Shown here in pieces: positions 48,791 through 62,723 of a stretch of DNA of 64,000 bases. The first letter of the stretch is position 1, and each line of letters begins with the position of its first letter. The notes beneath the pieces were generated by a model, which saw nothing but the letters and a program-made list of their open reading frames with translations, searched no databases and was not told the origin of the DNA. A program made the position numbers and the translations under genes. The stretch is from Bryum argenteum (Eukaryota > Streptophyta > Bryopsida > Bryales > Bryaceae), in NCBI GenBank assembly GCA_037043015.1, contig CM073325.1, forward strand, positions 19,943,001 to 20,007,000, read 5' to 3'.

Positions 48791-51084
48791 TGTACTCAAA
48801 AATGCTTCTCAAAATGCTTCTCACTCTTCCCATTTTTCCCACTGATGTATTCCTTGTGCACCACTCTCGACTTTGTTCTTCGACTATTGAATTCCATGCT
48901 TAACACACACAACAACTGCTCAAATGCCTACACTATGTCCTTATAGACATCCTACCGTCCGTACTTATAACGCCTTCTCCATCTACATTGACGTCTTCGA
49001 GACATTTCCGAGGACTTCTAAATATTGAAAGCGATGTCTTGCTAGACATCTTTGTTGACATCTTTGTGTGCTTACGTCCGTACATAATCTTTGAACGCCG
49101 TCATGTATCTCTCGATTGGATATTTTCATCTACTACCAATGGACCGGTCTACATATGAAGAGTTGTTCCACACGCATCTTGCCATTACCACATTGTTAGC
49201 AAGACTATTGTGGGAGTCTTCTTGTACATCCTTCTTGCACACAACCATACATGGAACGTAAACACGCAATTGGAAATCTCAATACTTTCTACAAATTCTA
49301 AACATATCATCATTAAGTAGTTCCTGCAATATAAATTTGTCTTTCTAGGTAAAATGTAAAGCGTTTACATTGCATTCACGCAAACGGTACATACTATTCG
49401 ACTACCATGGCAATACATACATTTTTATAGAACCTGAGTTCGTAGTCGTACTCCCAAGGATCAAATAGATAACATTCGTCATAGGACCCCACATAGAACT
49501 TCGCAAAGAGTGTGTCTTCATCCTAAAAGGCGTCTTTGAGAACATCCATAATGACATCACAGCAGACGTCCTCAAAAAACAAACCTCAAAAAGATTTTGT
49601 TGCCCATGAGCACTTAGACATGGAGAATGAAAATGACGGCGTTTACAAATGTATACAAAAATTCGCATGATGAATTTTGAATATGTGGATCAAAATTTTA
49701 TAACATGTTAGTATGAAGTAAATGATGTACCGTATTCAAATGAAGATGCATATTTAGCAATCAAGTACATTGCATGGGTTTGTACCTTGGAAGTACGTCT
49801 CATACAAAATAGGAATTGCCCAAAGAAACGCCCACATATACAATTATTATCCACTTGTGCACTCAATTTTAGATGTAGACAATTTGGTTTTAGTTTCTAA
49901 CTTCGTCCTATACTGCATTTCAGAACATCTATGTGCATAAAGTGCGCGGAAACATTGCAACAATTTAGTCTCTGCAATACTCCTTATGTTCAAATAGTAC
50001 TTATTCATACAATGAAGAAAAAATATTCTTATTTAATTCTAAACCCAAACTTAGTTGCTCTATATTAGCTGTTAAAATCTTCTGATTACTTCCTGTGATG
50101 CTTAACTTCTGTCAACATGAACGATGAAAGAACTTTTTCGACATGTTCCCTCTAATGTCTACGCAGATGTTTAAAGAGATGTCGATCTAGACATCAAAAC
50201 TGACAATACAAATAAATAATAATCAACCCCAATCCACGTGTCCAACATACTTAGCGTCAGCTGCGCATACTTTCAAATATTAAGGAAACTATGATAATCT
50301 ACAACTCTCACTTTTTAGATAGCCACAATACATAATAACCCTACCTTAGTGCATACCATAGCTTTCTGAAAACATGGAGGGAACAAGAGGCTTTCATGTG
50401 CGTTATAGACATGGTAGATGTAGTATCTTGCAGTTGAAGAGAAACAAAGAAGTCAGTCAAAATCTAAGAAGGTGGTGGAGTAGGTACATGAAGAGAAGCA
50501 AAGAAGCCACTCAATACAAGGAGGAGGCAATGGTGAGGTATGAAAAAACTAATACTCTAAGCTCCACCTAAATTTTGTCGGTTCTTCCACATGCGATATG
50601 CACACCATCACTTTGATCTTAGGATTGAAGTTGTAGTAGCAAATTAATGGGCACAGGGGCGGAAATTTTGCACAAAGGGAGGAGGCTAGAATTTTTGTAC
50701 CTGCGCCGTCCTCGGAGAGGCGCCGCGCCAATTTAGCTATAGGATTTAGAATTTAGGATTTGGAGAGTCATGAAGGATGTTTAACAAGATGTCTAAAATG
50801 ATGTCTGTAGGGATGACTTAGAGGATGTCCATGAAAATGTCTGACGAATTGTCTCACTGTGTTCATTGAATTCTGTCTTGTAGTTTGGAATGTGAGGGGG
50901 GACGGCTTGGAGGACAAAGTGGATGCAAGATGGATTTCTACAAAGGTGAGAAGGTGTTAAGGAATGGACACTATGCACTAAACCAACGCGATGGTGAGGT
51001 AGATAAGCATCTTTAAGGTTGTAGGGGAAATCATGAGACACATTTGCAAAATTAATTATCCAAATTAGTTAGGTGGCATTGTGA

Positions 51085-52068
51085 TGTTTCGACCGAAATT
51101 CAAGTTCAACACTTCCAAGTTGCTCAACTCTTCAAATGGATTTGACAATCTTGTTATTCCTCCTTCACAAAGCTGCAAATTATGTAGCTTCTCAAGGCCT
51201 CTATATAAATCGGGCAACATGGTGTGCTTTTGAAAATAGCTCAAGGGTGAAAGCATGCACGATGGGTGTACATTTAGACACCTTATAGTACCTTAATTGT
51301 ACCAAAAATTCCAATTTTTAGCGTAAAGGCTACTTGATGAATTATTGCAAATCTTTACACGATTTAAATATTTGACCCACCTAGGTTACCCTTTGATGTG
51401 TTGAAAGGACATGACGAAGTGTAAAAAAACATATTTTTGAACCCCTAACAATTGATTTTGCACTATCTCTCCTTGTTCAAGTACTTATTGGTACTTTTGC
51501 GGGTTTTTGGACAAATATGACCTACCCTCATATCTATAATAACATGCTTTTTGAGTTAACTTCCCAATATTTTTGGAAGTAAATTACAAAGGATTTGTGA
51601 AATTCATAAGTCTTAGCATTTCCTCCTCCAAAAGAATTAGTACTTTTGCAATTAGAGCCGTTCTAAATAGCATTTGAGAACGACTATCTATCAAAAAACC
51701 TGGATGTACTTGATACACTATAGATACTTCCAACCTCACTTCCAACACTTCCAAGTTGCTCAAGTCCAATACTTACAAGTTGCTCAACTCTCCAAATGTA
51801 TTTGGCAACCTTGTAATTCCTGAATAACAAAGGTTCAAATTATGAAACTTCTGGAGGTTGCCGAATGAATCCGATAGCAAGGTGAGCTTTTGACACCAAC
51901 CCAAGTCTTACTCCTCCAAGGTACTCAACTCTTCAAAGTATTTGGCAAGCTCAATATTCTTGAATCTTCAAAATGCAATGTACGCAACTTCTAGAGGCTT
52001 CAAAATAAATCCCATAGTGGGGTGAGCATGCAACAAGGGTTCACGTCTAACACCTTCAAGATTTTCAA
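51085..52068 (-). pseudogene. Decayed LRR sequence beyond the TNL stop
   Basis: Directly downstream of the TIR-NBS-LRR stop, the same frame still reads leucine-rich-repeat-like (LKILKVLDV, then SLPNTL), but with several stops. Further LRR traces lie at about 51720-51890 and at 51090-51240, where EKLHNLQL and LSNLEVLNL are visible. The array was therefore once longer, or related gene pieces lie here. Confidence 0.7.
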
Positions 52069-55000
52069 CTATCTCAATATTATTGGCAATGTCCTTATTC
52101 TTGAACCCTCAAGTTGCAAATTGTGCAACTTCTTGAGGCTTTCAAATGAATCCGGTAGCATCATGAGCTTCTCACAAGAGCTCAAATCCAACACCTCCAA
52201 GTTGCTCAACTCTCCAAATGTATTTGGCAATCTCATTATTCCTAAATTGCAAAGCTTCAACTTATGCAACTTCTTGAGGCTCCCAAATGAATCTGGTAGC
52301 ATCGTGAGCTTGTCACAAGATCTCAAGTCCAACACCTCTAAGTTGCTCAACTCTCCAAATGTATTTGGCAACCTCCTTATTCCTGAATTCCAAAGAATCA
52401 ACTTATGCAACTTCTTAAGGCTCCCAAATGAATCTGGTAGCATTGTGAGCTTGTCACAAGATTTCAAGTTCAACACTTCCAAGTTGCCCAACCCTCCAAA
52501 TGTATTTGGCAATCTCATTATTCCTGAATTGCAAAGCTTCAACTCATGCAACTTCTTGAGGCTCCCAAATGAATCTGGTAGCATCGTGAGCTTGTCACAA
52601 AATGTCAAGTCCAACACTTCCAAGTTGCCCAACTCTCCAAATGTATTTGGGAATCCGATTATTCCTGAAAAGCAAAGTTTCAACTTATGCAACTTCTTGA
52701 GGCTCCCAAATGAATCTGGTAGCATTGTCAGCTTCCCACAAGATTTCAAGTACAACACTTCCAAGTTGCCCAACCCTCCAAATGTATTTGGCAATCCCAT
52801 TATTCCTGAATTGCAAAGTTTCAACTTATGCAACTTCTTGAGGCTCCCAAATGAATCTGGTAGCATCGTGAGCTTCTTACAAAATGTTAAGTTCAACACT
52901 TTCAAGTTGCTCAACTCTCCAAATGTATTTGGCAATATCATTATTCCTGAGTTCCAAAGACTCAACTTACGCAACTTCTTAAGGCTCCCAAATGAATCTG
53001 GTAGCATCATGAGCTTGTCACAAAATGTCAAGTCCAACACTTCCAAGTTGCTCAACTCTCCAAATGTATTTGGTAAACTGATTATTCCTGAATCCCAAAG
53101 TTTCAGCTTATGCAACTTCTTGAGGCTCCCAAATGAATCTGGTAGCATTGTGAGCTTCTCACAAGATTTCAAGTTCAACACTTCCAAGTTGCCCAACTCT
53201 CCAAACGTATTTGGCAATCCCATTATTCCTGAATTGCAAAGTTTCAACTTATGCAACTTCTTGAGGCTCCCAAATGAATCTGGTAGCATCGTGAGCTTGT
53301 CACAAAATGTCAAGTCCAACACTTCCAAGTTGCTCAACTCTCCAAATGTATTTGGCAACTTCTTTATTCCTGAACAAGAAAGGTTCTGCAACTCCTTGAG
53401 GCTGCTGAATGAGTCCGGTAGCAAGGTGAGCTTTTTGCACCAACCCCAATTTAACTCCTCCAAGCTACGCAAATTTTGAAGTGGTCTTGATAAGTTCCAC
53501 CTTTCCCAAAAATGGAGTTGCAAGTCACAGTTTCTGAGCTCTAATACTTTTAATTTGCTTAACTCTTTCATTGAGTTTAACAAACCATATACTTTGGCAC
53601 CCCTAAGTATTAGAATTGTCAATTCATTGTACTTTTGTATAGTTGGGAAATTCACTTTTCCACAATTCTTCCAACTAATAAGACTAAACCAACAAGTGCT
53701 TCTTGGAAGCTTGGACAATATCTTCAGCAATTCATTACACACTAAAATACGTAAGTCTTTCATGTAAGATACATTGAGATAAAACTTATAATCTTCGTCA
53801 ATATCCATGTCTTCGCAACCAAATGATAAATTTAAAGCTTGAAGTGTAGGAGGTAAGCACTGCGCATTCACATCCACATTTCTAATTAATTAATGTAAGG
53901 AACATTTTTGAACAAATATGACTTTCATACTTCACGCTACACAAACAACATCGCCATGTCAATTGAATTGCATAATATATTCTGACACAACTTGTAGATG
54001 CCAAATTTTCAAAAGAAACAACACATTGTTACAAGAATTATGAAATAAATTAAATTACAAATATGCCATATTTAAATACACACCTTTCTTCTTTGCAATA
54101 TTGTCAAAGCCTCAGGCATCCACATGCGTCTTCTTTCTATACTTGCCCTCTCAATTTCTCGGCCCATGTCCCTCAAGTGGTCATGCATTCTTAATAAACC
54201 TTTCTCATCCACGGTGATCAATGCCATCTCCACAAGCTTTTGTATCCCATCATTACCACACTTCCAAATCCGAACAGCATAATCTTTCTCCTCTCCAATT
54301 AATGCACATGCAATATCTAAAAATATTTCTTGATACTCCCTTGAAAGAGCATCATAGCTTATCCGTAGACACTCAAAGAGCATCTTTCCATCCATTATTG
54401 CTCCCACACTCAACTTCTCCACCATCTCATTCCAAATCTTCACTTCTTTCTCTCGTAAAAAAGTTCCAATAACTTTTAGCACCAATGGCACACCACCACA
54501 TCCTTCACTAATTCTTGACACTAACTCCTCATCATGTGAGTTCATCCTCCAACAACCCTCAAATGCATGGAACTTCAACAATTCCCTTGAATTTGCCGTA
54601 TTGAGCCCTTGAACATTATGAATATATACTTCACATGTATCACACCCATTGTACAAGGAAGGTGGTATCTTCAATATACGTTTATCTCGAGATGTCACAA
54701 TGCACATACTACCTTTCGTGAACATCTCACGCAATACACAATGCTCCATCACACCAATATCTTGAATGTCATCCAAGACTAGAAGAAATCGTATTTTGGA
54801 CAATCTCTCTTTCAAGATCGTTTTTCCCTTGGATTTGCCATCAATATCATTTGGATCATTCTTGCATATATCCTTCAAAATTTGTTGTTGAACTGCCTTC
54901 ATACCTCCATGATGCACCACTTCACATACATCTTCGATAAAACATGATGAATCATATTTGGGGCTCATTTGATTGTATAGCACTCTTGCAAGCGTTGATT

Positions 55001-55989
55001 TCCCAATACCTCCCATCCCCCACAATCCCAACATTATTACCTCCTTTTCATTCTCAAGTGTTTGGACAAGTTCCTTTGCAACTTCCTTCACACCCACTGC
55101 ACAATCTCCTTCGTTCAAAGGAAGTGGCTTGTTTGCACGAGCAAGTATGTTTTTTACAATATCTGATAGAAAGTTTGCTTCCAACCTGATAACATAGAAG
55201 TAGATCACCATTACTATATGACAATTGGAGCAAATATACATTTGAAAAATTCGAATCTACTTCAAGTATATTTTTACCTTCTCGAATCACGTGGAAGCTC
55301 CCACCCCATGAGTTGAGATGCTTCTTCAAGTCTTCTTTTCCAATGATCAATCACTGATTTCTCATGTCGTTCACTCAACTTCTCAATTGCGTTCTTCAGT
55401 TGACCACTTTCTGGGTGCTTCACTTCACTTGGTCGCACTTTGTAGAAAACTACATGCACTTCCATGCCGGGAGTATCCAATATTGCATCCAATTCTTTTA
55501 AACACCATGATGACGATGCAAACCCCTCAGAAAATACAACTACACCAATTTTACTACTTTTGATGGCATTCTCTATACTTTTCCATGCACCTTCACCCAC
55601 CTCTATCGATTGGCAATCTAAGAATGTCAATAGTCCCCTTGCCTTCAAAGCTTCGTGAAGATAGCCCACAAAGCCTGTTTTTGTATCAGGGCCTCTATGG
55701 CTTATAAACACATCAAACTTTGCAATTTTACCTGCACAGCAATGGACAATTAAAATTTGTATTCAACACTTTGTACTCCTTCAATTCACAAATAATATAC
55801 TTAGGTACTAAAAAGAATTGATTGGAAGAAATATCACCTATATAATTATAGTAATTCAAAACATGGAAACTACTCATCTAGAAAGAGGTGCTCACATGTG
55901 CTTGGGTTCTCTATATTTGAATGCTCAACAATAATATACTCTTCACTTTTGATCTCCATACTTGTATTCTCCATGTCATTGATTTCCAT
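52069..55989 (-). CDS. TIR-NB-ARC-LRR immune receptor (TNL)
   Basis: Intracellular pathogen-sensing receptor. Exons read: 55989-55896 (possibly not the first), 55731-55278, 55185-54082 and 53881-52069, giving at least 1154 residues. The TIR domain (about 37-180) has FDVFISHRGPDT and SSSWCLKEL, the latter including the conserved glutamate of plant TIR NADases. NB-ARC has the P-loop GMGGIGKS (239-246), kinase-2 LLVLDDIQD, IVTSRDKRIL, GGVPLVL and the MHD motif in LLRMHDHLRDMG (516-518). The LRR region includes nine consecutive units of exactly 47 residues (two LRRs each) at 53358-52090. The frame ends at TAG in a tenth unit, where the consensus has GAG. The exon 3 to exon 4 join uses donor GT|GTGTAT and is the least certain. 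An N-terminal stretch of about 30 acidic residues precedes the TIR; its own start is uncertain. Confidence 0.85.
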
Positions 55990-57240
55990 AGCCTCCGTCC
56001 TACAAGCACTTAATGCTCTTCCATTAGCATACCAAACCAATTTTTTCCAAGTACATAAGTTATTCCATTTATCTCATACCCTTGCTCAAGAACAATGTCC
56101 TCCAAACAAACTGCAAGCCACAATATTATCCAACCTCAAGCTTCTCAATTCGCTCACACCTCCGTGCACACATTGTAGTAATACTTTAACACATGAATCC
56201 ATTCAATATGAAAGAGTAGATTTTTGCAAAGAGTACCACTAGTATGCATTAAAAGTCACCATCTGAATATTCCTTACCAAATACTTGCCATTCAAGCACC
56301 AACAATAAAATCTCCTAAGAGCATATCTAACAACCAAACAACACCCAAAAACATCATAAATTGAATTTAGATGCACAAAACAATGGAAGAGATCAAGTAA
56401 CTAGCCCAACTCTATCCAATAACAAACACATATACCATATTTCTTAGGTGAACCTGTTTAAATTATGCACTTTCCATATTGCCATCTAGAACATGAGATT
56501 CATGATAATAGTAAGCATTCCATGTAGTAGAAACATTTCCCTCTTCACTACAACAATTAGAACAACAATTATAAATTTTGATAAGCATCGTGACTATTAC
56601 ATTCGTGAAATAGATCATTAAGACAAGGATATGTATCACCCTAGTAATGCCCATTTCCATCCTCATGTGTACGAAGTTCTTCTTCAATAAGTAGGTATTG
56701 GATAGTATATCTTCAAATTTGTCACATACACCACCACATAGAGAGAAGAATTACTCTCTAAGTGCTTAAATGGTGCAATGAGCTATTGCTGATGTACAAG
56801 CCTCTACTATACAAAAAGAGTGGATACAATCAAATTAGCATTTGCCCTAAGTCATAAACTTTTGTTCTTTACATTCATCTCAAAGCATGCTACTATTGTA
56901 CAAAGATATACTTCCACAACTTACTCTATAGGTAGTTGCACTATAAGTGGATACTCAATTCTTTCTCCAAAATAAACATTCTAGGGTGAAAATGCCGCAT
57001 TTGACTAAATCTCCACGTTTCACTTATTTCTAGACATGGGGATGCCATACATAAACCTGGTTTCACTTATATTTAGACATGGGGATCCCATACATAAACC
57101 TGAAAGTATTCGAAAATAATATCTTCACAAAACCAATATTTTAGAGATTGTTCTTCATTTATTATTCTTAATTTAAAGACTTTGGATAGTCTAGATTTAT
57201 AAGAATGTGATATGAAAGACAGAGATATTCCTTTCGGTCA
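55990..57240. other. Upstream of the TNL, unresolved
   Basis: On the minus strand, 55990-56170 has two overlapping open frames with protein-like composition (for example RLDNIVACSLFGGHCS and YEINGITYVLGKNWFG). They may be upstream exons of the TNL or a decayed gene. I could not join them with confidence. The rest to 57240 shows no gene. Confidence 0.35.
57018..57102. repeat. Short tandem duplication
   Basis: About 45 bp containing TAGACATGGGGAT and CCATACATAAACCTG is present twice in tandem with few changes. Confidence 0.7.
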
Positions 57241-59850
57241 TCGTGTTTCCTTTGGAGTGTACGATATTTGTTTGAGATGCTGAATTGTCAGAGATATCAC
57301 ATCGAGCATTTGGGAGATTATGCCATTCCATTTTTGCACTAAGAGTACCTCTTGAAGGTGCTCCACATCAATTAAACAGAGACTCATTTCCGTGCGTGAC
57401 CGATACACCAACACCCACAAGCCAAGGTTGTCTTATTTGACATAATTCCTATTTATTTGTCAACAAATTAAATGAGATGTACGTCTAAGACGCCTTCAAT
57501 GTATCAAACTTACATCTCATCTCAATTGTGTCTCACAAATGAATAGGAGTTTTTGTCTGATAAAACAACACTGCCACAAGCTATTACTTTTACTTACTAC
57601 ATGATCTGGTTCTTTTGACAACTATCAGTAAATAAGCCTTGCAAAAGCGCAGCAATCTCCTCAGCATGAATGCATGAAGGAAGTATAATGAGCAACACCT
57701 GAATGAGCAACACCTGACTCGTCAATTGATGTTATCTTCGGCGCAGCGATAAGTGTCGAATTCAGTCTCGGTGAACACTCCTTGTTCCAGGGTGATAGAA
57801 ATGCATTCACGACTCCATCCTCCCCAACAAGGAATTGTCGCATGTACCAGGCAAACTTCAACGTCACCGCTGCTACCGACCGGTGCAACTCACAGGATTT
57901 CTGTCAGCAAGCAACGAACAATGTTCAGAAGAGAAAAACACCTTGTCCTCCTCACGAGAGAACTGATACTCATCACCAATCATCTTCGAATGAGTCCAAC
58001 GATCTCATTAACCCTAGTACTCATTACCGAGACATACTCGGGGACCCGAGTGGACGTTACGGACTGGTTCTTTTTTGTCGGTACCCAACGTTCTGGAACT
58101 CGAGTAGGGTGATTAGCTCTTCACTGTCTCAGTAGCGTTTCTGCCTGCAATACTCGATGAGCATAGTTTCACCATGATAGACCTCGACCAGCCATCGATA
58201 TATAATTGAAACTATATTATCTCCGAACATGCACTTACAAATGACCATACCTCTACAGGGAACGCAGCGACAAAGCCACACCAACGATTTCAAACACCCC
58301 GTCGGGAAATGCTTCCAAAAAATTGGTAGGGTTGGTAACGCACTGTCCCCAAGAGAGGCACAAGAAGCACATAAGCAAGCATTGTGTGCGGGAAAGAAGG
58401 CAAAACAAGCGAATGAAGGAGGCGCTCAAGCCTGAAGTATGCGCAGACAAACAGCCTACAAGCCTCAGCCTCAAGCGGAAAGCACCGAGCGAAGAAAAAG
58501 ATGCACCGAAGCTTAACGAGAGAGACGGTCAACCGACACACCAGACAGCATGCATTTAGAACATCCATGAATCTTCTAACTCCATATAGTACTCCTGACA
58601 CATCACTACAAAGACTCACTTCCGAAATCGACTGTCTGTTCTGATCGCTGTGGAACTCGTAATGGGCGATGAGCTCTCAACTATCCGGTGGCTGCCAACT
58701 TAATGTTGATAATTCATTAGGTGTGCAGCACATTATGCTCTCGCATCGGAGCTTGGACGCACATATAAAACTAACGGCCCCCTCTACGGCATCCTCTACT
58801 CTCCGCTACAACGAAGTGTGTCATTTCCTTCTTTCCCGCACTACCTCTTGAGGGTGCTCCACTTAAAACAGGGACTCTCCTCTGTTCATGTTGGCTACAC
58901 CACGTGGTGAAATCCACGGGCTCGTCGGATACACCAACACCCACAAGCTGTTACATAATCTCATCCTGCCGACAACTTTCAATCGACAAAGCATCGCAAA
59001 GGCGATGGCCACATGAGAGAGGACGCATACAACCTGAATGAGCAACACCCGTCTCGTCAATGAATTAAACTTCGGCGCAGTTGAGTACCAAAATCAGTCC
59101 CCGTAGACTGCAAATGTTGATCCTTGTGTCCGCATACAATTCTAGCGCGCGGACACAAGGATCAACATTTGCATCCCTTCCGACAGAGATGTCTCCTGCA
59201 CACTTCAACGTCACCGCTGATATACCGACCGGTGCAACTCACGGTAAAACTGTTAGCAAGCAACGAACGAATTGCAGAAGTGAAAAATACCTCGTCCTCG
59301 TCATGGAAGGAACTGCTACTCATCACAGAATTCATCACCGAAAATCATCGAAAGAGTATTACGATTCCATTAATCGTATTACTACTACGGAGACACCTAG
59401 CGGACGTTACGGATTAGTCTTCTTGTCGGTACCCAACGCTCTGGAACTCGTGAAGGGCGATTTGCTCTTCACTATTCCACTTGCATTCCTGCCTACAGTA
59501 CTCGATGCTTCGGAGCTTGAACGCACGTCTACAACTACGACATCGATTACACCAAATTTGTCTGCTCTAACTCTTCGTTTGAAGCAAAGTGTCCCTCTCT
59601 TCCTAGGTTTCCTATCGGCTCGTTACATGAAACGGATGAAATCACTACACTGGATCAAGATATGGCACACCAACACATGTATCCAAGATGTATCCAAGAT
59701 GTAACCTAAACTACACGATCTGGGGCTTACCGACAGCTTGCAAAAACAAAGCCTACCACGATGCCTGCATACTCCTCAGCATATGAAAGAGGACGCATAC
59801 ATGAAACTTACAATCTGAAGTAGGCTCTGGCGCAGTTTATTACCTGAACG
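57240..59850 (+). repeat. Tandem units of unknown, decayed sequence
   Basis: Segment 57340-58150 is repeated at about 58835-59520 in the same order, and a third, partial unit lies at about 59700-59860. Shared words include ACACCAACACCCACAAGC, AATGAGCAACACC and ACCGGTGCAACTCAC. Both longer copies keep an open frame of about 120-200 residues with GRYGLV in common, but the frames differ by insertions and I recognise no domain. It could be a decayed gene or an unclassified mobile element. Confidence 0.45.
59109..59173. repeat. Perfect 25-bp hairpin
   Basis: Arms 59109-59133 and 59149-59173 are perfect reverse complements separated by 15 bp. The hairpin is absent from the related unit at about 57800. 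No function can be assigned. Confidence 0.85.
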
Positions 59851-61689
59851 CAGTGTCGGGGATCTGAAAACGCCGCTCCTCGCTTCTGGGCACTGCCGAG
59901 AGAGATAGATTCCACACCCCAGCACTTCAAACAAGCGCATGCGTCGAACTCGATGCGCACGCCAGTTTCGCACACTCCATCCACCGGGCCGGCAGCGAGG
60001 TTTTGAGAATAACCGAGTGGAGCAGAGAGAAGGCTTGGAGGAAGGGGTCAAGCTCTGTTAGGAGGGTAACGTGTGCAAAGGGCCCCGTGTGCTACTGTGG
60101 AGTGATGGCCTCGAATATTCCACTACCATATTACCACCAATTCCTGCGCTCCAATCATTAAAAACTCAGGGTGGAACTCTGCTAAAAAATGGCACGATTA
60201 GGAAATGAAAAATGTGAGTATTTTTTGTGCAGTTGGAAAGGAAGTGGAAGTCCAATGCAAGTGGAATCATCAATTTAGACTTTCCTATAATTTGTTGTGA
60301 ATTTTTGAAGTTGGATTTACTGGATACCTAAAATGATGCCGTGAAATCCTCATTGCCTATACAGTCATGTTGAATTTGGCTTCAAAGCTATAATGTACAT
60401 GTGGTTTAAGAAGTTGTAGAGAGCCATTTTTTGTCGTGCTTTGTTTTCGAGCAGTGTACCTTAAGGGCTGCTTTACATGGGGAGTCGAGGCCAACAAATC
60501 TTTGAGCCAATTCACTCACATTTTGAGCCCAATTGGCTCTATGGGTCACTTGAAGAATACATTGAACAATCAATAAAGCGGGGACCACTTCCACCATGTG
60601 CAATGCCCACTTCCGCCATGTGTAAAGTCCTTGGGGTTGATTCATAGAAGGAAAAGCAAGGCCATGGGGCCAATTTGTATTATTAGCTACATTCCATGAT
60701 TTTGATTTCTTCACATTAAAAAAAAAAACAGTGAAATAATGATTTTGTATAGAAATTCAAGGAACGGTATCTAGGCCATAAATTGGCCTTTTCATTCTTG
60801 TATCTCCCAATTTTTGTAGCGCTTTGTCATAACTTGTCCTCCACCCATTAATTTCAAGAAATTGGCCTTGACTCCCCAATGTAAAGCCCCTCGGGCCAAT
60901 TTCAAGAATTGAGCCAATTGGACATGAAATGGCTACATGAATGGCTTGGCCCCTCGTGTGAAGCGGCAAAGAGAAGCACACCGCAGAACTCAATGGCAAC
61001 AATTGGGAGTCGAGATGGAGCACAATATTACCAACTTCACATGGTAACAAGAAATACTTCTCACGAAGAACATTGAATCCAAATAAAGGAAGCTGCACCA
61101 CCCTTTGCAATTACATGCAAGATCTTGCTACCTCTCTGATCATAAGACTATTTATTGAGTTTCTTATGAAGAGAGTGCTGGTTGTTTAGAGATGATGAGA
61201 ATTGCAGGCATTTGAATAGGGGAGATGTATATGATAAGGTTCTTACCCATTCGCATGTGCCTACTGCGACAAGCGACAAATTACAGAGATTGTTTCTTTG
61301 TGAAAAAGATCCTAAGGGATGATTTTTGTTGGCAACGTGCAATCAAAAATAGGGGCATTTTGATGAATTTGGGCCAAATTTTTTAAAGACTTTGAAGTAA
61401 AATAGCCCATATACAGTATATATTATTTCATTATAAGTAAAGATGGGTATGAGGTAATTGGTTGCTTTTGATTAATTTTTTATTAGAATAAGCATGTTGT
61501 ATAAGCCTAGGGCGTTTTATCCATACATATAATAAGATGTAAAACTGGGAATTTTCCTTTCGCCAGGGCCAGTCACATCGCTTCAAATACCCCTCTCCAA
61601 GAGAAAAGCCGAAATTAATCAAAAAGTATAAATAAAAGGCAACCAAAAAGCCCGAGCCAAAAAGCTAACGGGCCAAGCCTAAAATAATA
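59851..61689. other. Intergenic DNA
   Basis: No gene is supported. Segment 60465-60494 (TTTACATGGGGAGTCGAGG) is the near-perfect inverse of 60862-60889, so 60465-60889 may be a foldback element. Other short open frames have no recognisable domain. Confidence 0.45.
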
Positions 61690-62030
61690 AGACGTAATAG
61701 AATAAAAGGAGGTGAGAGAACAAGGTAGGTGAAAGGACAAGAAAAACATGTGAATTTTATACCTACTTTATGAATTTTAGCACATACTATTCTTAACTCA
61801 CATTCATTAATTACTACCTTTTATGTTTTTATAGTGTGTCGAAAGGACATGGGTAGGAATTACTACATGTATAATAGAATAAGAGGAGTTGAGAGGACAA
61901 GGGAAATATGTGAATTTTATTTATATCTACTTTATGATTTATAGCATATATAACTATTCTTAATTCATATTCATATTGATAATTACTTTCTTTTATGTTT
62001 TTATCTGTGTGTCCAAAAGACACGGGGACA
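61690..62030. repeat. Tandem duplication of about 170 bp
   Basis: Segments of about 61690-61850 and 61868-62030 share most of their sequence, including AGAATAAAAGGAG-like words, GTGAATTTTAT and TTTTATGTTTTTAT. It is non-coding. Confidence 0.65.
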
Positions 62031-62723
62031 TACTAGTAACTATTTAATAAAAATATATGGGGTATGGTCTGATAAGCAAATGTTGTCAGTGGTTTGATGT
62101 GAAGGTGTCGTATTTGGTATTCTTTTATGAAGGCGTTTTACGTCCTGAGGGTTTTCAGTGTCGCTCAATCGGGATTTATAACGATGCTAGTGTGTTCTTT
62201 TAACGTCTATTACAGAATGTCAAAGATCACTTTGTGGACGTTAGGAGATGAGGCTGATGAACCAGAGTGGTTTGAGAAGGTCGCTGGAGGTGGAACCATG
62301 ACGTATGCTTCGCTTCGTTCAAGGTCAGAGGAAAATGAGACGTTGGAATGGGGTTTTGAGTTTTGGGATGTTGAAGACAAACGGCGCATGAGGAAGAAGC
62401 TCGAGGGTTTGAACGATGTTTCTGCAAATGTTTATGTCATCTGTATTGAAGGCGGGGGTACTGATTCCAACAAGCGTAGGCGTGTGATTGATGGATCACA
62501 TGTGGTTGATTCAATTGAAGTTTATTCCACCGAGAACTTTTTGGGAGATGATAATGTGGGGTTGCAGCCTCTAGATCCGATTCCATTAGTAGAGGCGGAG
62601 GGGAGCGTAGAGTCTAGCAAGGCTTGTGATGAGAAGTTGAAGTCTACCTTAATTTCTAATGCGATCATGGATCGGTATTTGGAGCGTACGAAGAGGCTTC
62701 GGGCGGATTTGAAGAGGACTATC

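Larger units (their letters stand above)
47426..52068. other. Repeat-rich, gene-poor DNA
   Basis: Apart from the repeats and the decayed LRR remnant listed separately, I see no gene. Short open frames at 48.3-50.6 kb have no recognisable domain. Confidence 0.5.

Noticed and set aside
52022-53479. Long plus-strand open frame of 485 codons
   Set aside because: It is the antisense of the TNL repeat region. A 141-bp unit without stops on the other strand stays open in every copy, and the sense strand has clear LRR motifs.
58229-58619. Overlapping frames on both strands near 58.3 kb
   Set aside because: Composition looks random, no domain is visible, and the region is part of decayed repeated DNA.
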